The notes below the pieces were generated by a model. That model made no database searches and was not told the DNA's origin. It saw only the letters and a list, made by a program, of their open reading frames with translations. Below are positions 6,654 through 11,520 of a stretch of 11,520 bases of DNA, piece after piece; the first letter of the stretch is position 1, and each line of letters opens with the position of its first letter. Position numbers and translations under genes: made by a program. The DNA is from Sulfurospirillum sp. (GTDB taxonomy: Bacteria; Campylobacterota; Campylobacteria; Campylobacterales; QNZT01): contig QNZU01000005.1 of NCBI GenBank assembly GCA_003978405.1, positions 1 through 11,520 on the forward strand. Reading direction: 5' to 3'.

Positions 6654-7897
6654 CGGACACCTTTACTTGCATTGATATACTCTTTTTTGTTGATCTCTTT
6701 TAAAGTTCCGTTTTTATAGAGAAATCTCACCATTCTTTTTGAGTGAAATTTTGCCTCTTTATCGCCACGGTAAATTTTAAATTTATTGTGCCCAACAAGT
6801 ATGATTTGATCTCTGCTTGGATCTAACTTTAGAGTATTTCTTATAAGATAATCTTTCTTGGTGTAATTATCAAGATATATCACTCCAACCCAGGCTTTTT
6901 GTATAGGTTTGATGTATAAAGATTGATTTATTGGGCTCTCAAGTTGATTTGTATTAGATTCTGTTTGCTCTTTTTCTAACTGATTGTCTATTTTATTTGT
7001 ATCTGTATTTGTGTTGTCTGTGTTAGATACTTTTTGATTTTCTATCTCTTCAAGAGAGTTAACAGTTGAACTATTTTGTTGAATGTAGGCTTTGTCGCTT
7101 GAATTTGTCTCTTTTGTCTGTGGGAGTTCTTGAGATAATGTTGGAATATCTGTGGACTTGGTTGATGTATTGGTACCACTATTTAGATTTAGAGTAGAGT
7201 CATCAGTATTTTGGACTATTTGGGTGAGATTTGTATCGCTCTCATCTTTCTCTTTTTGGAGCATTTCGTGGACAACTTTGTTCAGATCTATATCATCATC
7301 TTCACTCTCATCTTTTTGGCTTTCATTTGACTCATCGCTATTTAGAGTAGCTTCTTCTATGAGGTTCTTTTCAGGTTCTTTGATGAGATGTTCGCTTTGT
7401 GTATTTAGATCGTCAAATTTTATCTCATCCTCTTTGGTAGCATTTTTAAACAGAAGATAAGCCAAAAGTGCAGCCATAATGATCAAAAGATATGGACCTA
7501 TTTTGAAATTTTTCTCCTTAATAGGAGGATTTTGCTTGATGTTTTTTGGAGTTTTTGTTTCGGTACTCTTTTTGGATTCGACTCTTTTTTTGCTTGATAT
7601 CTTCCGTCCGCCGTTTAAATGTGCAAGATAATCCTCTCTTAATTCACTCAAATCAACATCAAAATCTCTCTCTAATATCTGAATAAATCCAAGAGCCTTT
7701 GTTTTGTGAAGTTTTTCAAAATCTTTATCTAAAAGATAAGTTAGGTTTTCAAGATTGATAAATGTCTTGTTTGATACATTTTTTAGACCAATATCTTTTA
7801 AAATCTCGATACCGCTTTTTGGCTCATCCTCTTTTGTAGCCTGATCTTTTGCCTCTTGTTCTTGATCTTTGATCTCTTCTTCTTTTTTCTTTTGCAT
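6647..7897 (-). CDS. Bitopic membrane protein with RodZ-like layout and sequon-bearing periplasmic linker (Cj0152c-like by position)
   Basis: This is a 416-residue single-pass membrane protein. The cytoplasmic N-terminus starts with a highly charged, coiled-coil-prone stretch (residues 1-28). A compact helical domain follows (about 29-96, with LTYLLDKDFEKLHKTKALGF), then a basic linker. The membrane helix is at 133-150, and the preceding Lys-rich segment places the N-terminus inside. Residues 151-330 form an acidic, Ser/Asn/Thr-rich disordered linker. The C-terminal 85 residues (KAWVGVIYLDNY ... RDQIILVGHNKFKIY) resemble the small beta domain at the periplasmic end of RodZ-type proteins. The linker contains three bacterial N-glycosylation sequons, at Asn191 (ESNES), Asn223 (DTNLT) and Asn265 (ETNSS). 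I recall C. jejuni Cj0152c being reported as an N-glycoprotein. A role in cell shape or envelope organisation is possible but unproven. It starts 1 nt after rlmB. Confidence 0.82.
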   Translation of the reverse strand: MQKKKEEEIKDQEQEAKDQATKEDEPKSGIEILKDIGLKNVSNKTFINLENLTYLLDKDFEKLHKTKALGFIQILERDFDVDLSELREDYLAHLNGGRKISSKKRVESKKSTETKTPKNIKQNPPIKEKNFKIGPYLLIIMAALLAYLLFKNATKEDEIKFDDLNTQSEHLIKEPEKNLIEEATLNSDESNESQKDESEDDDIDLNKVVHEMLQKEKDESDTNLTQIVQNTDDSTLNLNSGTNTSTKSTDIPTLSQELPQTKETNSSDKAYIQQNSSTVNSLEEIENQKVSNTDNTNTDTNKIDNQLEKEQTESNTNQLESPINQSLYIKPIQKAWVGVIYLDNYTKKDYLIRNTLKLDPSRDQIILVGHNKFKIYRGDKEAKFHSKRMVRFLYKNGTLKEINKKEYINASKGVRW

Positions 7898-7898
7898 A

Positions 7899-8579
7899 TT
7901 AACTTCTCATCCTATCACATAAAATTCCGGTTGCCACACTGACATTTAAAGAGTCAAACTCTCTTTCCATCTTGATTTTTACTATCTTATCACAAATTTT
8001 TAAAACTCTCTTTGGAATACCTTCACCCTCTGAACCTACAAGCAAAACTTTTTTTTCGTTAAAACTGCACTCTCTGACATCTTGACCGCTCATATCGGCT
8101 GCTACTCTTTCAAATCCTCTCTGCCCAAGCTCATTTAAAAGTGAAAGTGTATCACTCACAAGGGCTACTGGCATCTCCAAGGCTGCTGCTGCACTGGTTC
8201 TGATAACAGCCTCAAGGTTTATAGACTTTAAGCCTGAAATTATCACTCCATCAACACCAAGTGCATAGGCACTTCTAATAATCGCACCTATGTTTCCCAC
8301 ATCACTAAGACCGACAAGAATTAGTAAAAAATCACTGTTTTTAAGATTGTCCATAGTGGTAAATTCAATATCTTTAATCTTTAGTAAAAAGCCTTGATGA
8401 TTACCACCCTTCGCCAAGCTTTGGGCTTTTTTGAAATCGAGCCTGATAATTTTCTTGCCGATTTTTAAAAGGTGCCTAAAATCCTCTTTTGAGACCTCTT
8501 TGGCAAGATAGACCTCTTCCACTGTACCCGGATGATTTTTTGCTATATAAAGAACTATTTGTTTACCATATACGACCAT
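7899..8579 (-). CDS. rlmB: RlmB/TrmH-family 23S rRNA (guanosine-2'-O-)-methyltransferase
   Basis: This SPOUT-class, SAM-dependent RNA 2'-O-methyltransferase is 226 residues from the chosen start. The three TrmH motifs are intact: NIGAIIRSA (residues 96-104, with Asn96 and Arg102), VLLVGSEGEGIP (178-189) and SLNVSVATGI (210-219). The N-terminal L30e-like substrate domain carries KGGNHQGF around residues 57-64. The family methylates G2251 of 23S rRNA in E. coli (RlmB); the exact target here is inferred. The frame extends upstream to a GTG at 8660, overlapping rsmI by 43 bp. I prefer the ATG at 8579 because MVVYGKQIVLYI lines up with RlmB N-termini (E. coli MSEMIYGIHAV). No good Shine-Dalgarno precedes that ATG, so translation may rely on coupling with rsmI, which ends 38 nt upstream. 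It sits among other rRNA-modification genes. Confidence 0.9.
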   Translation of the reverse strand: MVVYGKQIVLYIAKNHPGTVEEVYLAKEVSKEDFRHLLKIGKKIIRLDFKKAQSLAKGGNHQGFLLKIKDIEFTTMDNLKNSDFLLILVGLSDVGNIGAIIRSAYALGVDGVIISGLKSINLEAVIRTSAAAALEMPVALVSDTLSLLNELGQRGFERVAADMSGQDVRECSFNEKKVLLVGSEGEGIPKRVLKICDKIVKIKMEREFDSLNVSVATGILCDRMRS

Positions 8580-8617
8580 TTTGTATGATACTAAAAAATA
8601 GTTAATGTTTAGTTTTT

Positions 8618-9451
8618 TTATCCTTTTGGATTGGAAGAGTGCAAGAGTTGTTTGTAACACTCTTTGGGATTTTCTCCCGTGAGTTTTGCTATCAGTTTGG
8701 ATGCGGCTTTTTTGGGAATATCAAGTGATAAAATATCTTCAATTGTGATTGCTTCTCCTTTTGTTGACTCATAGGTACCACTAACAACTACAACCCACTC
8801 ACCTTTTGTATTTATATCTTTAAAATTCTCTTTTATCTCTTTTGCGGTGCCTTTTAATTTTAACTCATACATCTTTGTCAACTCTTTGGCTAGAAAAATT
8901 TGGTGATTTGGGATTAAAGAGGATAGCTCATCTATCAGCTTTTTGATACGGTGTGGTGATTCATATAAAATTGTTGTGTATGAAGAGTTTATTAGCTTTT
9001 GAAGTTCTTCATTTCTTGATTTTGTTTTGTGTGATAAAAAACCAAAAAAGAGAAACTCTTTTTGACAAAACCCGCTTGCAGCATAGGCAAGAAGTGCCGC
9101 ATTGGCTCCAGGCAGTACTTCATATTCAATACTGTTTTTTTGTGCATACTCTACAAGTTTGCATCCTGGATCACTAACACAGGGCATACCGGCATCACTA
9201 AGGTAGACTACTGTTTGATCAAAAGTCTCTTTGTTTAACTCTTTTATAACTCTCTCTTCATTGTGTGAGTGCATAGAGATAAAATTTTTTTCTATAAAAT
9301 CAAGATTGCTATTTTTTTGTAGGAGGTTTATCAGTTTTTTTGCTACTCTGGTATCTTCGCAAAAAACAAGCGAAGATTTTGCCAGAATATTTAAAGATCT
9401 TAGTGAGATATCTTCAAGGTTTCCAATGGGAGTTGGAATAAAATAGAGCAA
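8618..9451 (-). CDS. rsmI: 16S rRNA (cytidine-1402-2'-O)-methyltransferase RsmI
   Basis: This 277-residue enzyme of the tetrapyrrole-methylase fold 2'-O-methylates C1402 of 16S rRNA in the decoding centre, working with RsmH. The diagnostic N-terminus PTPIGNLEDISLR (residues 6-18) is followed by EDTR (32-35), LSDAGMPCVSDPG, the SAM-binding GANAALLAYAASG, FFGFL and LYESPHRI. Length is normal. The start is TTG at 9451, which is forced: the in-frame stop TAA lies only 3 nt upstream and the next ATG would delete the catalytic fold. No Shine-Dalgarno is visible. The rpmE stop is 3 nt away, so initiation is probably by reinitiation or coupling after rpmE. That would tie RsmI output to L31 translation. 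No defect is seen. Confidence 0.96.
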   Translation of the reverse strand: MLYFIPTPIGNLEDISLRSLNILAKSSLVFCEDTRVAKKLINLLQKNSNLDFIEKNFISMHSHNEERVIKELNKETFDQTVVYLSDAGMPCVSDPGCKLVEYAQKNSIEYEVLPGANAALLAYAASGFCQKEFLFFGFLSHKTKSRNEELQKLINSSYTTILYESPHRIKKLIDELSSLIPNHQIFLAKELTKMYELKLKGTAKEIKENFKDINTKGEWVVVVSGTYESTKGEAITIEDILSLDIPKKAASKLIAKLTGENPKECYKQLLHSSNPKG

Positions 9452-9454
9452 AAG

Positions 9455-9655
9455 TTATTTTAGGTTATATTTAGCTTTAAATTTCTCTACTCTACCAGTA
9501 GCATCGACAATCTTTTGGCTACCTGTAAAAAATGGGTGACATTCGTTGCAGATATCAATTCTCATCTCTGGAACATTTGATCTAGTCTCAAAACTGTTTC
9601 CACAAGCACAGCTAACTTTACAATCCATATAGTTTGGGTGTATATCTTTTTTCAT
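9455..9655 (-). CDS. rpmE: 50S ribosomal protein L31 (zinc-binding C+ type)
   Basis: This 66-residue L31 starts MKKDIHPNY and contains RIDICNECHPFFTG, the L31 hallmark. Cys16, Cys18, Cys36 and Cys39 match the four zinc ligands of the C+ type, so this is the zinc-containing form. The frame extends nine codons further up to an ATG at 9682. The ATG at 9655 is chosen because the L31 family starts exactly here and a strong GAGAAGGA ribosome site lies 7 nt before it, inside the longer frame. It is the first gene of the nine-gene block and probably the most strongly expressed. A candidate promoter lies about 60 nt upstream. L31 sits at the central protuberance and bridges the two ribosomal subunits, which fits with the rRNA methyltransferase genes that follow. 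Confidence 0.97.
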   Translation of the reverse strand: MKKDIHPNYMDCKVSCACGNSFETRSNVPEMRIDICNECHPFFTGSQKIVDATGRVEKFKAKYNLK

Positions 9656-9662
9656 CGTTTTT

Positions 9663-9670
9663 TCCTTCTC
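9663..9670 (-). promoter_or_regulatory. Strong ribosome binding site of rpmE
   Basis: GAGAAGGA on the minus strand lies 7 nt before the ATG at 9655. It decides the L31 start against the in-frame ATG at 9682, which is upstream of this site. Confidence 0.85.
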
Positions 9671-9715
9671 AACTCTTTGCATGAAATAACAAAGATATAG
9701 GTATTTTGGTGCGTG

Positions 9716-9748
9716 AGTATATCATATGAACTTTATATATCACTTAAA
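9716..9748 (-). promoter_or_regulatory. Candidate sigma-70 promoter of the rpmE operon
   Basis: On the minus strand TGATATACT (extended -10, with TATACT at 9716-9721) lies downstream of TTTAAGTGAT (9739-9748) and a T-rich tract. Campylobacter sigma-70 promoters are known to lack a classical -35 box and to use a TTTAAGT-like element with T-rich tracts instead, and this arrangement fits. The predicted transcript would start near 9709, giving a 5' leader of roughly 55 nt before rpmE. Other AT-rich matches (TATAAA, TATGAT) occur nearby, so the exact box is uncertain. Confidence 0.5.
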
Positions 9749-9792
9749 TTTTAGAAAAAAATAAAAAAGGTTAGTAAAGAATGTTGGAGTAT

Positions 9793-9915
9793 GGTTCATC
9801 TGAGCATGGGCACTTTGCCAATGAATATGTAAATAAGCACGGTTCATCTGTGCGTGGGCACTCCGCCAATGAATATGTAAATAAGCACGGTTCATCTGTG
9901 CGTGGGCACTCCGCC
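9793..9915. repeat. 48-bp direct tandem repeat, 2.6 copies
   Basis: Unit 1 is 9793-9840, unit 2 is 9841-9888 and a partial unit 3 (27 bp) is 9889-9915. Each starts GGTTCATCTG and the full units end GTAAATAAGCAC. Unit 2 and the partial unit 3 are identical over 27 bp. Unit 1 differs from unit 2 at four positions, all in the first 27 bp; the 21-bp remainder is identical. Units 2 and 3 contain the short palindrome GTGC-GTGG-GCAC, and the junctions add GCAC-N9-GTGC, so alternative small hairpins are possible. The repeats are clearly more GC-rich than the flanks. They fill the space between the rsmE terminator and the rpmE promoter. The period is a multiple of three, so both strands stay open by chance (see rejected items). 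Confidence 0.9.
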
Positions 9916-9923
9916 GAGGAGAT

Positions 9924-9961
9924 AAAAATAAAAAAACAGCAGACTTTAAAAAAGCCTACTG
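9924..9961 (-). terminator. Intrinsic terminator downstream of rsmE
   Basis: On the minus strand an 11-bp stem (CAGTAGGCTTT with AAAGTCTGCTG, two G-U pairs, plus positions 9937-9961) has a 3-nt loop. A T-rich tract follows at once (TTTTTTTATTTT, 9925-9936). There is no T run on the other side, so it acts only on minus-strand transcripts. It ends the membrane protein-rsmE operon about 45 nt after the rsmE stop and isolates it from the rpmE operon. Confidence 0.88.
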
Positions 9962-10004
9962 CCATATAGGGGAGGGGAGCCAAAATTATAACATAAAAAA
10001 TATT

Positions 10005-10667
10005 TTAAATCAAGGCTTTTATTGAAAAACTTAAAACTGCTGTCTCACTTTTTAAAATATTTGAAGTTTTAAGTCCAATTTTTGGGTGTTTTAACAAAAG
10101 ATTTTTTTCGTCATCGCTAAATCCACCTTCGCATCCAATGAGTGCGGTTTTGATATCTTTGTATTCACTCTCTCCCCCAAAATCCATCACGGCAAAATCT
10201 TTGTATAGTCTTATTGCATCCAAAAGTGAATCTAAGAGTTCGCACTCCATAAGAGATGTTCGTCCACACTGTTGTGATGAGTTTATTAAAATCTTTTTTA
10301 TTTTTTGTAAATCTATTTTGAAATTTCTCTGACTTCTTCGGCAATATACAAAACTTATTTTGCTCACACCTATTTGATTTAACATCGGTATGGTTGAATA
10401 GATCGTCTTGGGGTCTATAACACACCAAATAATATGGAGTTTTTTCTCTTTTTGCTCTACATCCTCTTTGGAGTCAATGAGAGAAAGGGTCAAATCTTTT
10501 TTGTTGATATTTGTGATTTTATATCTATATAGTATATGATCTTTTAAATTTCTAAGATCAATCTCTTTGCCCTCTTTGAATCGTCTTACTTTTACAAGAT
10601 ATCTAAAATCATCTCCATCTATTTTAAGTTGCTCCTCTTTCGCATCTGGATGGTAAAGATATTGCAT
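10005..10667 (-). CDS. rsmE: 16S rRNA (uracil-1498-N3)-methyltransferase RsmE
   Basis: This 220-residue SPOUT methyltransferase makes m3U1498 in 16S rRNA. It has an N-terminal PUA-like domain (residues 1 to about 65, FRYLVKVRRFKEG) and a C-terminal knotted SAM-binding domain. The knot motifs are LIGCEGGFSDDE and GLKTSNILKSETAVLSF, corresponding to the usual IGPEGG and LG-RILRTETA. The two arginines commonly seen in the last motif are Asn and Lys here, a divergence within the family rather than obvious loss of function. It is a little shorter than E. coli RsmE (243 residues). The ATG overlaps the stop of the upstream membrane-protein gene by one base (TAATG), with AGG 8 nt before it, so expression is coupled. 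A strong terminator follows. It is the third rRNA-modification gene in the window, but sits in a separate operon from rsmI and rlmB. Confidence 0.94.
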   Translation of the reverse strand: MQYLYHPDAKEEQLKIDGDDFRYLVKVRRFKEGKEIDLRNLKDHILYRYKITNINKKDLTLSLIDSKEDVEQKEKKLHIIWCVIDPKTIYSTIPMLNQIGVSKISFVYCRRSQRNFKIDLQKIKKILINSSQQCGRTSLMECELLDSLLDAIRLYKDFAVMDFGGESEYKDIKTALIGCEGGFSDDEKNLLLKHPKIGLKTSNILKSETAVLSFSIKALI

Positions 10668-11077
10668 TAGCCAACCTGACTTATGATAGCAATACTTAAA
10701 ATACCGATAATGGCAAAAATATAAAATTTTTTACAAAAGCCAAAAAAGAGTTCGTTTTCTCTGTTTTTCCCGATGCCAGTCTTCTGGTACAATGTGCTCT
10801 CTTTGATCGTTCCAGCTAGAAGGATCAGTGCAAAAATGAGCATCAACCATACCTGAACTCTTGAGTGAAAATGCTCAATTGCCATCACAACAACGCCAGA
10901 GAAGAAAAGCGCACCCAAAAGTGCCCTGAAAAAGAGTGTCCATCTCTCATAAATTTTGCTAAATGTTTGTAAATCTTTTTTGCTTTTAAGGAGCAAAAAA
11001 ATTCTACTTGTAACAAAAAGAGTCAATACAATAAATAGCCAAATTGAAAGGCTGGTTATCTCATTAATCGCTTCCAT
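10667..11077 (-). CDS. Four-helix integral membrane protein of unknown function (Cj0157c-like by position)
   Basis: This 136-residue protein shows four hydrophobic segments: SIWLFIVLTLFVTSRIF, FRALLGALFFSGVVVMAI, VWLMLIFALILLAGTI and FYIFAIIGILSIAIIS. Connecting loops are short and basic or mixed. There is no signal peptide and no catalytic motif; a His pair in MAIEHFHSRVQ lies after helix 2 and could bind a ligand, but this is weak. The frame extends 16 codons upstream to an ATG at 11125. The ATG at 11077 is chosen because AAGGAG lies 6 nt before it, and because the upstream ATG overlaps the -10 box. It is the first gene of a two-gene operon with rsmE. In C. jejuni (recalled) a small membrane protein gene also adjoins rsmE, so the pairing is probably conserved. 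Function is unknown. Confidence 0.8.
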   Translation of the reverse strand: MEAINEITSLSIWLFIVLTLFVTSRIFLLLKSKKDLQTFSKIYERWTLFFRALLGALFFSGVVVMAIEHFHSRVQVWLMLIFALILLAGTIKESTLYQKTGIGKNRENELFFGFCKKFYIFAIIGILSIAIISQVG

Positions 11078-11083
11078 ACGTTG

Positions 11084-11089
11084 CTCCTT
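11084..11089 (-). promoter_or_regulatory. Ribosome binding site of the four-helix membrane protein
   Basis: A perfect AAGGAG on the minus strand sits 6 nt before the ATG at 11077. It fixes that start rather than the in-frame ATG at 11125. Confidence 0.85.
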
Positions 11090-11123
11090 ATGTAGTTTTT
11101 GATCGGTTCGTAAGAGCAAATTC

Positions 11124-11129
11124 ATTATA
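11124..11129 (-). promoter_or_regulatory. -10 box (TATAAT) of the membrane protein-rsmE operon
   Basis: A perfect minus-strand TATAAT is preceded by an A/T-rich tract (positions 11130-11148) and by no -35 box at normal spacing, as is usual for sigma-70 promoters of Campylobacter. Transcription would start near 11117, leaving a leader of about 40 nt before the ATG at 11077. On the opposite strand TATATT at 11131-11136 could be a weaker -10 for the divergent gene at 11160. Confidence 0.65.
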
Positions 11130-11159
11130 GTATATTAAAATTTTTTTTAGGTGTAAATA

Positions 11160-11520
11160 ATGCAAAGAGATAGAAAAATCAAAAAACAGATCAAAAAAGA
11201 TCTTTCAACACCAAAAAAGCTTGACCTAAGAACTAGAAAAAGAAATAGAGCTATTGCTCTGATTATTCTTGGTTTGATAATCGGATTGTTATTTGTCAAA
11301 TGCTCAGATGATCCTCCAAAGGTAGTGCAGCAAGTTGAACAAAATATCTCAAATGAATCAAACAGTTCAATAAAAGAAGAGGGCAATGGTACCAAAGAGA
11401 AAAACTCTACTTTAAACACTCAAGATGAAAATGATGAATTTAATACAACAAGTGATACATTTTTTGTAACAAGCAAAGAGTTTGCGGAGAATAAGCTTTT
11501 GGAAGATTACAGAAAAAAAA
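11160..11520 (+). CDS. Membrane-anchored protein with dense N-glycosylation sequons (3' end beyond window)
   Basis: The frame is open from the ATG at 11160 to the right edge (120 codons). AGGTG lies 6 nt before the start (11149-11153). Residues 1-30 are very basic (MQRDRKIKKQIKKD ... RTRKRNR), residues 31-46 form one hydrophobic helix (AIALIILGLIIGLLFV), and the rest is polar and Asn/Ser/Thr/Glu-rich. By the positive-inside rule the N-terminus is cytoplasmic and the long part periplasmic. The visible periplasmic part contains five D/E-X-N-X-S/T sequons, at Asn62, Asn68, Asn76, Asn82 and Asn95, followed by a charged, probably helical segment (KEFAENKLLEDYRKK). The family is not recognised. The layout parallels the RodZ-like protein in this window. 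It is divergent from the membrane protein-rsmE operon, with about 80 bp of shared upstream DNA. Confidence 0.8.
   Translation, partial: MQRDRKIKKQIKKDLSTPKKLDLRTRKRNRAIALIILGLIIGLLFVKCSDDPPKVVQQVEQNISNESNSSIKEEGNGTKEKNSTLNTQDENDEFNTTSDTFFVTSKEFAENKLLEDYRKK

Noticed and set aside
7152..7460. Plus-strand Ser/Phe-rich open frame of 102 codons.
   Set aside because: It is antisense to the acidic, Ser/Asn-rich linker of the RodZ-like protein; its composition is the complement of that linker.
8049..8056. Run of eight T in rlmB as a phase-variable tract.
   Set aside because: Short A/T runs are common in this AT-rich genome; phase-variable tracts in Campylobacterota are typically longer G/C runs, and rlmB is a housekeeping gene.
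8580..8660. Upstream GTG start of rlmB at 8660.
   Set aside because: It would add 27 residues with no match to the family N-terminus and overlap rsmI by 43 bp; the family pattern begins at the ATG at 8579.
9793..9915. CRISPR array.
   Set aside because: The 48-bp units are direct tandem copies with no unique spacers and no cas genes are nearby.
9781..9969. Plus-strand open frame of 62 codons across the tandem repeat (16-residue period), with AAGG 10 nt upstream.
   Set aside because: The 48-bp period keeps all frames in register, so openness is expected. The frame's last 15 or so codons lie on the rsmE terminator hairpin, and the unit 1 to unit 2 changes are all amino-acid replacing (E/V, H/R, F/S). 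A small repeat peptide cannot be excluded but is not supported.
9771..9983. Minus-strand open frame of 70 codons across the same repeat.
   Set aside because: It would start in the rsmE 3' region and run through the terminator stem. There is no ribosome site, and it is open only because the repeat length is a multiple of three.
11078..11125. Upstream ATG (11125) for the four-helix membrane protein.
   Set aside because: It overlaps the TATAAT box and lacks a ribosome site, while the ATG at 11077 has a perfect AAGGAG.
11301..11308. Lipoprotein signal ending at Cys48 of the right-edge protein.
   Set aside because: The residues before the Cys (FVK) do not fit a lipobox and the cytoplasmic head of 30 residues is too long; a membrane anchor is more likely.
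11147..11419. Minus-strand 90-codon open frame near the right edge.
   Set aside because: It is the antisense shadow of the plus-strand gene starting at 11160, which has a ribosome site, a basic head, a membrane helix and coherent composition.

Overview
The window looks like a chromosomal segment of a member of the Campylobacterota (the former Epsilonproteobacteria). The DNA is AT-rich and the protein sequences are of that type. The gene order yraN - hom - aminotransferase - exported protein - membrane protein - rlmB - rsmI - rpmE - rsmE - small membrane protein matches, from memory, the Cj0148c-Cj0157c block of Campylobacter jejuni. The genus cannot be fixed from sequence alone. An orphan molybdenum/tungsten oxidoreductase, and the lack of trxA/trxB next to yraN, point away from Campylobacter itself and toward a free-living relative such as a Sulfurimonas/Sulfurovum-type organism. 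That last step is inference.

Layout from left to right. Positions 1-374 hold the 3' end of an unrecognised plus-strand gene. A bidirectional hairpin terminator (381-411) separates it from a small minus-strand membrane protein (417-833) that resembles the front end of a chemotaxis receptor. From 9655 down to 939 runs one compact minus-strand block of nine genes, with gaps of at most 38 nt and several overlaps: rpmE, rsmI, rlmB, a bitopic membrane protein with a RodZ-like layout, an exported protein, an AlaC-like aminotransferase, hom, a formate-dehydrogenase-like molybdoenzyme and yraN. No internal terminator was seen, so it probably behaves as one operon. It would be driven from a candidate promoter at about 9716-9748.

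The gap 9656-10004 is the only sizeable non-coding stretch. It holds that promoter, a 48-bp tandem repeat (2.6 copies) and a strong minus-strand terminator for the next operon. That operon (11077 down to 10005) contains a four-helix membrane protein and rsmE, and has a perfect TATAAT -10 box at 11124-11129. Divergent from it, at 11160, begins a plus-strand membrane-anchored protein that runs off the right edge.

Functionally the region combines ribosome maturation (L31; RsmI and RsmE on 16S rRNA; an RlmB-type enzyme on 23S rRNA), aspartate-family amino acid synthesis (Hom and the aminotransferase) and a conserved pair of cell-envelope proteins of unknown role. The most notable signals are a dense cluster of bacterial N-glycosylation sequons (D/E-X-N-X-S/T) in the right-edge protein, with three more in the RodZ-like protein's periplasmic linker; the tandem repeat between operons; and a cytoplasmic formate-dehydrogenase-like enzyme, without partner subunits, between hom and yraN.
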